This document shows, piece by piece, positions 60,722 through 64,000 of a stretch of 64,000 bases of DNA. Every line of letters begins with the position of its first letter. The stretch's first letter is position 1. Below the pieces are notes generated by a model, which saw only the letters and a program-made list of their open reading frames with translations, did not search any database and was not told the DNA's origin. A program made the translations under genes and the position numbers. Origin of the DNA: Paenibacillus pinistramenti (GTDB taxonomy: Bacteria > Bacillota > Bacilli > Paenibacillales > Paenibacillaceae); the NCBI RefSeq assembly GCF_005869875.1, contig NZ_VAWG01000011.1:62001-126000 (forward strand), given 5' to 3'.

Positions 60722-61765
60722 TCATCTTATAATTTCAGGCTTCCGGTACAGGACAAGCATGACCGCCCAGACAAGGCTGAGAGCGCCGAACAAAGGATAG
60801 AGCACAGACAGCAGGGAACTGAACCCGATTTGGCTGGTCAAATAACAGATCGATAAAATGATGAGCGACAGCCAGCGTTCCGGAATGTTCCAGAACGTGC
60901 GGATCTGCAGCGTCACCCCGTAAATATCCGCCACAAACGTGCTGAAGATTTCCATGAAGATCAGCAGCACATAGATGAGCTGGACGGCTGTACCGAGCTG
61001 AAAGGCGATATTCCCCATCGGAATTTCGAACTGGACAATCCCCGGCATATGCGCAGATAGGGCAAAGTGACCGGCCATCAGCATAAACCCGATACCGAGC
61101 CCGCCTGCTACGCCGCCCCACACAAGGACTTTGCGGTTTTCGATTTTACTTCCGACCGGTACGAGGACCGCTTGAGCCATGGCCAGATTAAAAGCGCTGT
61201 AGATAAAAGGGGAAGCCCAGGTTTGCAGCAGGCTGCTGTCCGTATTCAGACTTAAGAAACGCTCAGAGCCCGGAGTGCCGATTGTAGCGCTGATAATGAT
61301 GACCGACAGGGTAATCATCAGCGGCACCACAATGGAATTAAGCTGCAGAATCGCATCCATGCCTTTGTTAAGCAGCAGGAAAGTCCCGATCAGGGTGATC
61401 CATAATCCCAGCTGGTAGGAGAGGCCAAGGTGCTCCATGAATACAGAGCCGGCTCCGGCCAGCATGACACTGTTTACGCCGATCAGAACGATCAGTGTGA
61501 ACAGACTGATCCACCAGCCTGTCCTGCGGCCGAACAGCTTCCGGTTCAGATCCTCGTACGAGACGGCCCCTATGTCATGGGCGAGCAGCATCATCTTGGT
61601 TCCAAGCCAGACAAACAACAGTGTCGACAACCCAATCGTCAGCGCCCCCCACTTCCCATACTGGGTGAAGAACTGCAAAATTTCCCGTCCGGTAGCAAAG
61701 CCGGCACCGACAATAGTTCCGATATAAGTAAAAGCAACCTGCAATACTTTAGCGGCGTTCCTCAT
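60722..61765 (-). CDS. YkvI family membrane protein
   Basis: A 347-residue protein with about ten membrane helices, related to the APC-type amino acid permease fold. It opens VLQVAFTYIGTIVGAGFATGREILQFF in outline, the YkvI family start. The GAGFATGRE segment resembles the unwound first helix of LeuT-type transporters. The role in Bacillus is unclear; a germination or uptake link has been suggested but is unproven. ATG 61765 follows AGGAGG by seven bases; TTG 61771 is too close. Confidence 0.88.
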   Translation of the reverse strand: MRNAAKVLQVAFTYIGTIVGAGFATGREILQFFTQYGKWGALTIGLSTLLFVWLGTKMMLLAHDIGAVSYEDLNRKLFGRRTGWWISLFTLIVLIGVNSVMLAGAGSVFMEHLGLSYQLGLWITLIGTFLLLNKGMDAILQLNSIVVPLMITLSVIIISATIGTPGSERFLSLNTDSSLLQTWASPFIYSAFNLAMAQAVLVPVGSKIENRKVLVWGGVAGGLGIGFMLMAGHFALSAHMPGIVQFEIPMGNIAFQLGTAVQLIYVLLIFMEIFSTFVADIYGVTLQIRTFWNIPERWLSLIILSICYLTSQIGFSSLLSVLYPLFGALSLVWAVMLVLYRKPEIIR

Positions 61766-61946
61766 GGTCAATCCTCCTCAATCCGAGCTGGCCGTCAGGG
61801 CACAGGAAGGCATGTTAGTACAAGTTATGTTCGAGCCGCTTCGGACATGACTGCTGCCGGCAAAGATGAAAAATATGGGTTGATGGCGCCTGTGCATTAT
61901 GGTATTTTACAGAAAAGCATCGGCATAGATGTAGGAGGATTAGAAT

Positions 61947-62519
61947 ATGGAACTGATTAAACAGAAAATTGTCGAACAAGGAGTTGTCGTTTCGGATCAG
62001 GTGCTCCTGCTGGACGCAATCCTGAATGAACAGGTTGACCCGGCGCTCACCATGGAAATGGGCAAAGCGTTTGCCGCATTATTTAAGGAAGAGGGAGTTA
62101 CCCGGGTAGTGACTGTGGAATCCTCCGGAATTGCCGTTGCCTTTGCTGCAGCTTATGAACTGGGTGTCCCGCTGGTATTCGCCCGGCGCAAGAAGACGCT
62201 GCTGGCTGATCCGGACAGCTATGTGGAACGGGTGCCTTCTTTTACAAAAGGGATCGTGACCGATCTGGTGTTATCCCGGAAGTTCCTTAAACCGGAAGAT
62301 CATGTCCTCTTTATTGATGATATTATTGCAAACGGCGATGCTGCTAAAGGGCTGATTAAGATTATCGAGCGCTCCGGTGCGAGCCTGGCCGGAATCGGGC
62401 TTGTGGTGGAGAAGTGCTTCCAGCAGGGAGCAAGGGCTCTTCGTGAGCAGGGAATCCGCGTAGAATCTTTGGCCAAAATCGCCTCACTGGAAGGCGGGTC
62501 TATACAATTCGCCGAATAA
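61947..62519 (+). CDS. xpt: Xanthine phosphoribosyltransferase
   Basis: A 190-residue purine salvage enzyme that joins xanthine and PRPP to XMP. The PRPP loop VLFIDDIIANGDAAKG lies at about residues 123-138, and VESSGIAVAFAAA near residue 52 binds the base; the opening MELIKQKIVEQG is family-typical. GTAGGAGG lies about eight bases before the ATG. Unlike in Bacillus subtilis, no purine riboswitch or permease gene (pbuX) is adjacent. Confidence 0.95.
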   Translation: MELIKQKIVEQGVVVSDQVLLLDAILNEQVDPALTMEMGKAFAALFKEEGVTRVVTVESSGIAVAFAAAYELGVPLVFARRKKTLLADPDSYVERVPSFTKGIVTDLVLSRKFLKPEDHVLFIDDIIANGDAAKGLIKIIERSGASLAGIGLVVEKCFQQGARALREQGIRVESLAKIASLEGGSIQFAE

Positions 62520-62628
62520 AGAATCTGACCGGACCGGGATGGGCCGCAGACCAATTTTTGCTCTATCCTTTGCAGGTCAAGCTTTTTTCGATATAATAAT
62601 GAATAGCTAGAGAGGGGAGGCAACAACA

Positions 62629-62964
62629 ATGGGGAAAGAACCAAATGCCGAGTTTTTTGTTGAAAAGTTACTAGCCGCCAAAGTTACGTTCGAAAGAGCG
62701 TTGGATTGCAAACATACCGAATTCGATGATCTTTATCCCTATATGCTAGAACATCCTCAATTTTTCTGGTACAAACGTTATGTGAGCTGGTCTGCGCTTC
62801 TGACCATTGCCGGCTTGTGCGAAGAGCTGTCTTTCAATTGGAGAGAGCACTTTACGCCTCAGCAGGTAGGATACATCGAACAGCGGGTTATGTCTGCCAA
62901 AGTGCTCGACTTCTGGTTTGAGAAGAACGACAGCAAAGAACATGCGCAGGCTGACCAGAAATAA
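62629..62964 (+). CDS. Hypothetical protein, 111 aa
   Basis: A helical, aromatic-rich protein of 111 residues that I do not recognise. Blocks such as YPYMLEHPQFFWYKRYVSW and FNWREHFTPQQVGYIEQRV look conserved in style, with two Cys and many His and Trp. No membrane span. GAGGGGAGG lies nine bases before the ATG, and a TATAAT at 62593-62598 may be its -10. It stands alone, followed by a strong terminator. Confidence 0.7.
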   Translation: MGKEPNAEFFVEKLLAAKVTFERALDCKHTEFDDLYPYMLEHPQFFWYKRYVSWSALLTIAGLCEELSFNWREHFTPQQVGYIEQRVMSAKVLDFWFEKNDSKEHAQADQK

Positions 62965-63007
62965 TTCCAGCGGACGTCAGAGACGAAGCAGCTGCTTCTT
63001 GTCATCC

Positions 63008-63043
63008 AAGACCTAAATGGCCTTTCCATTTAGGTCTTTTTTT
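63008..63043 (+). terminator. Terminator after the gene at 62629
   Basis: AAGACCTAAATGG / CCATTTAGGTCTT with a five-base loop, followed by TTTTTT. Confidence 0.92.
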
Positions 63044-63106
63044 GGCCGATAAACGGACTGCAGCGATGTTGTCTGACACTTGAGAAGGAAGGAGGAAGGC
63101 AGAACA

Positions 63107-63334
63107 ATGATCAGCGACGAACAGTTGAATGCATACAGGCTGTCCGGTGAACGGATCCGGGTGGTTAGGGATGCCATGGAAAGCAATGATATTAACGGAG
63201 TCGTGGTTGCCTGGGATGCAGCCCATGTTCTGATCCGCAAGCGCAACCGGAAAATTGTCAAGCTTGACCGGAGCTACAGCTACAGCCCTTACGACGAGCC
63301 GCGCGATTCTTCTTCGCCGGGACAGAAGGAATAA
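63107..63334 (+). CDS. Hypothetical protein, 75 aa
   Basis: A small, basic and probably beta-rich protein with NDINGVVVAWDAAHVLIRKRNRK in its middle and a Ser/Tyr/Pro-rich C terminus. Not recognised. The ATG at 63107 follows GGAAGGAGG; the open frame runs back to 63080. A 15-bp tandem duplication begins at the last codons and runs downstream, so it lengthens the region before the next gene. No function proposed. Confidence 0.65.
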   Translation: MISDEQLNAYRLSGERIRVVRDAMESNDINGVVVAWDAAHVLIRKRNRKIVKLDRSYSYSPYDEPRDSSSPGQKE

Positions 63335-63364
63335 TAACAGCACGAATAATAACAGCACGAATAA
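63329..63364 (+). repeat. 15-bp tandem duplication, 2.4 copies
   Basis: GAATAATAACAGCAC occurs at 63329-63343 and 63344-63358, then GAATAA. The stop codon of the 75-residue gene lies inside the first copy. Confidence 0.92.
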
Positions 63365-63439
63365 AAAATGTACAATCCTGGACATCGTATTAAAGATCGC
63401 CTTGCGGTGCAGGCATTCTATACGAAGGGATGAACATTT

Positions 63440-63769
63440 ATGAATATGAACGAGGATAAAGTATCGGCATATAAGAAAGAAATTGAGCATTTTGGACAAT
63501 TCCTGCCGGACTCTGCTCAGGCCTATCATCAGTTTACCGGACAAGCCTTTCAATCCGGGAACCTTGATGAGAAGACCAAACATTTGATTGCGCTTGGTGT
63601 CGGTTTATTTGCCAATAATGAAGTGTGCACCTTCTATCACACCAATGAAGCGAAGTCGAAGGGAGCTTCCGATTTGGAGATTCTGGAAGCGACGGCTGCT
63701 GCATCTGCAGCGGCGGCAGGCCATATTTTATCCCAGAGCGCGATGCGGGTTCAGCAGGCGCTGCAGTAA
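63440..63769 (+). CDS. Carboxymuconolactone decarboxylase (CMD) family protein
   Basis: A 109-residue AhpD-like CMD protein. The family core LIALGVGLFANNEVCTFYHTNEAKSKGAS is visible, with NEVCTFYH holding one Cys and the conserved His near residue 67. True AhpD has a CxxC redox pair, so here a thiol or general-base role rather than disulfide reduction is likely. Members are small oligomeric helical proteins of varied activity. GAAGGG lies about nine bases before the ATG. Confidence 0.88.
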   Translation: MNMNEDKVSAYKKEIEHFGQFLPDSAQAYHQFTGQAFQSGNLDEKTKHLIALGVGLFANNEVCTFYHTNEAKSKGASDLEILEATAAASAAAAGHILSQSAMRVQQALQ

Positions 63770-63790
63770 GAGTAAAGCCTTGCGGGGCAG

Positions 63791-63830
63791 GCCTTCGCTG
63801 TCATTCAGACAGGAAGGCTAATTTTTTTTA
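63791..63830 (+). terminator. Terminator of the CMD gene
   Basis: GCCTTC-g-CTGTC / GACAG-GAAGGC stem with one bulge, then TAATTTTTTTT. Confidence 0.85.
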
Positions 63831-63840
63831 ATCAAAATGC

Positions 63841-63869
63841 TTGCAAGCCTGCTGTGTATATGGTATATT
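63841..63869 (+). promoter_or_regulatory. Promoter of tRNA-Leu
   Basis: TTGCAA at 63841-63846 and TATATT at 63864-63869, exactly 17 bases apart. Confidence 0.8.
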
Positions 63870-63902
63870 ACTACTTGTCGCTATGAAAGGACATTAAATT
63901 AT

Positions 63903-63987
63903 GCGGTTGTGGCGGAATTGGCAGACGCGCACGGTTCAGGTCCGTGTGGGCTAACCCCCCGTGGAGGTTCGAGTCCTCTCAACCGCA
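63903..63987 (+). tRNA. tRNA-Leu (anticodon CAG)
   Basis: Class II tRNA of 85 bases. Acceptor strands GCGGTTG and CAACCGC with discriminator A; anticodon stem CACGG / CCGTG around loop TTCAGGT, giving anticodon CAG for CUG codons; a long variable arm; and T-arm GGAGG-TTCGAGT-CCTCT. CCA is not encoded. It has its own promoter and lies alone at the right edge. Confidence 0.96.
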
Positions 63988-64000
63988 TCTTTGTATGACA

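Noticed and set aside
61766-61946. Purine riboswitch before xpt
   Set aside because: Looked for because Bacillus xpt has one. Apart from a lone ATATGG the conserved core is absent and the gap is short.

Overview
The window reads as ordinary chromosome of a Gram-positive, spore-forming Bacillales bacterium, most likely Paenibacillus or a close relative. The grounds are a mid-50s G+C feel, strong AGGAGG-type ribosome binding sites with many TTG and GTG starts, Rho-independent terminators, a T-box on serS, the coproporphyrin-type heme set hemE-hemH-hemY, and many Bacillales-only small families (YtxH, YuzB/DUF1450, YugP, YkvI, YitT, DUF2600/YtpB, YesL/DUF624). I see no prophage, insertion sequence, CRISPR array, rRNA or integron. 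There is one tRNA gene, tRNA-Leu(CAG), at the right edge. About 70 protein genes are supported.

Layout. 0-7 kb: histidine phosphatase, zinc-independent ribosomal protein L31 under a Zur-type box, several small conserved proteins, glutamate racemase, an M14 cell-wall peptidase, and a Cys-free HesB/IscA-like protein beside a DUF1450 protein. 7-12 kb: an LTA-synthase-like phosphotransferase, a THUMP rRNA methyltransferase divergent from an O-methyltransferase, and an MFS exporter. 12-16 kb: hemEHY. 16-20 kb: CapA-like protein, glycerophosphodiesterase, FAH-family hydrolase and DUF92 membrane protein. 20-24 kb: TetR regulator plus ABC-F ATPase, and serS with its T-box leader. 24-28.5 kb: M42 aminopeptidase, LapA-like protein and oligoendopeptidase F, which has two credible starts. 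28.5-34.5 kb: cold shock protein, terpene synthase ytpB, pfkA, MATE exporter, YitT. 34.7-38.7 kb: RNA helicase cshA, YesL, a 6S-like small RNA, a DUF1499-type protein and tpx. 38.8-45.7 kb: rhomboid protease, GltC-like LysR regulator, YugP, MerR regulator, ammonium transporter with a GlnR/TnrA-type box, GlnD-like nucleotidyltransferase, DnaQ-type exonuclease and a JAMM peptidase. 45.8-51.7 kb: TlpA-like thioredoxin, citramalate synthase, dinB, ferredoxin and an L,D-transpeptidase. 51.9-64 kb: pyrD, a small (p)ppGpp synthetase with an extra C-terminal tail, two RsmF-like methyltransferases facing each other around a pseudouridine synthase and a HAD phosphatase, a glycosyltransferase, YkvI, xpt, small unknowns, a CMD-family protein and tRNA-Leu.

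The genes are mostly housekeeping: cell wall and envelope (racE, M14 peptidase, LTA synthase, CapA, L,D-transpeptidase), heme, RNA modification and helicases, central metabolism (pfkA, pyrD, cimA, xpt) and stress or nutrient responses (Zur, GlnR/TnrA, T-box, RelQ). I did not find a clear-cut new multigene system. The most interesting signals are the 6S-like RNA, the Cys-free HesB-like protein, the dual-start PepF, the Zur box on the Cys-free L31, the amt/GlnD-like/DnaQ neighbourhood, and a recurring pattern of perfect 15-16 bp tandem duplications between genes. All calls are from reading the sequence, without database searches.
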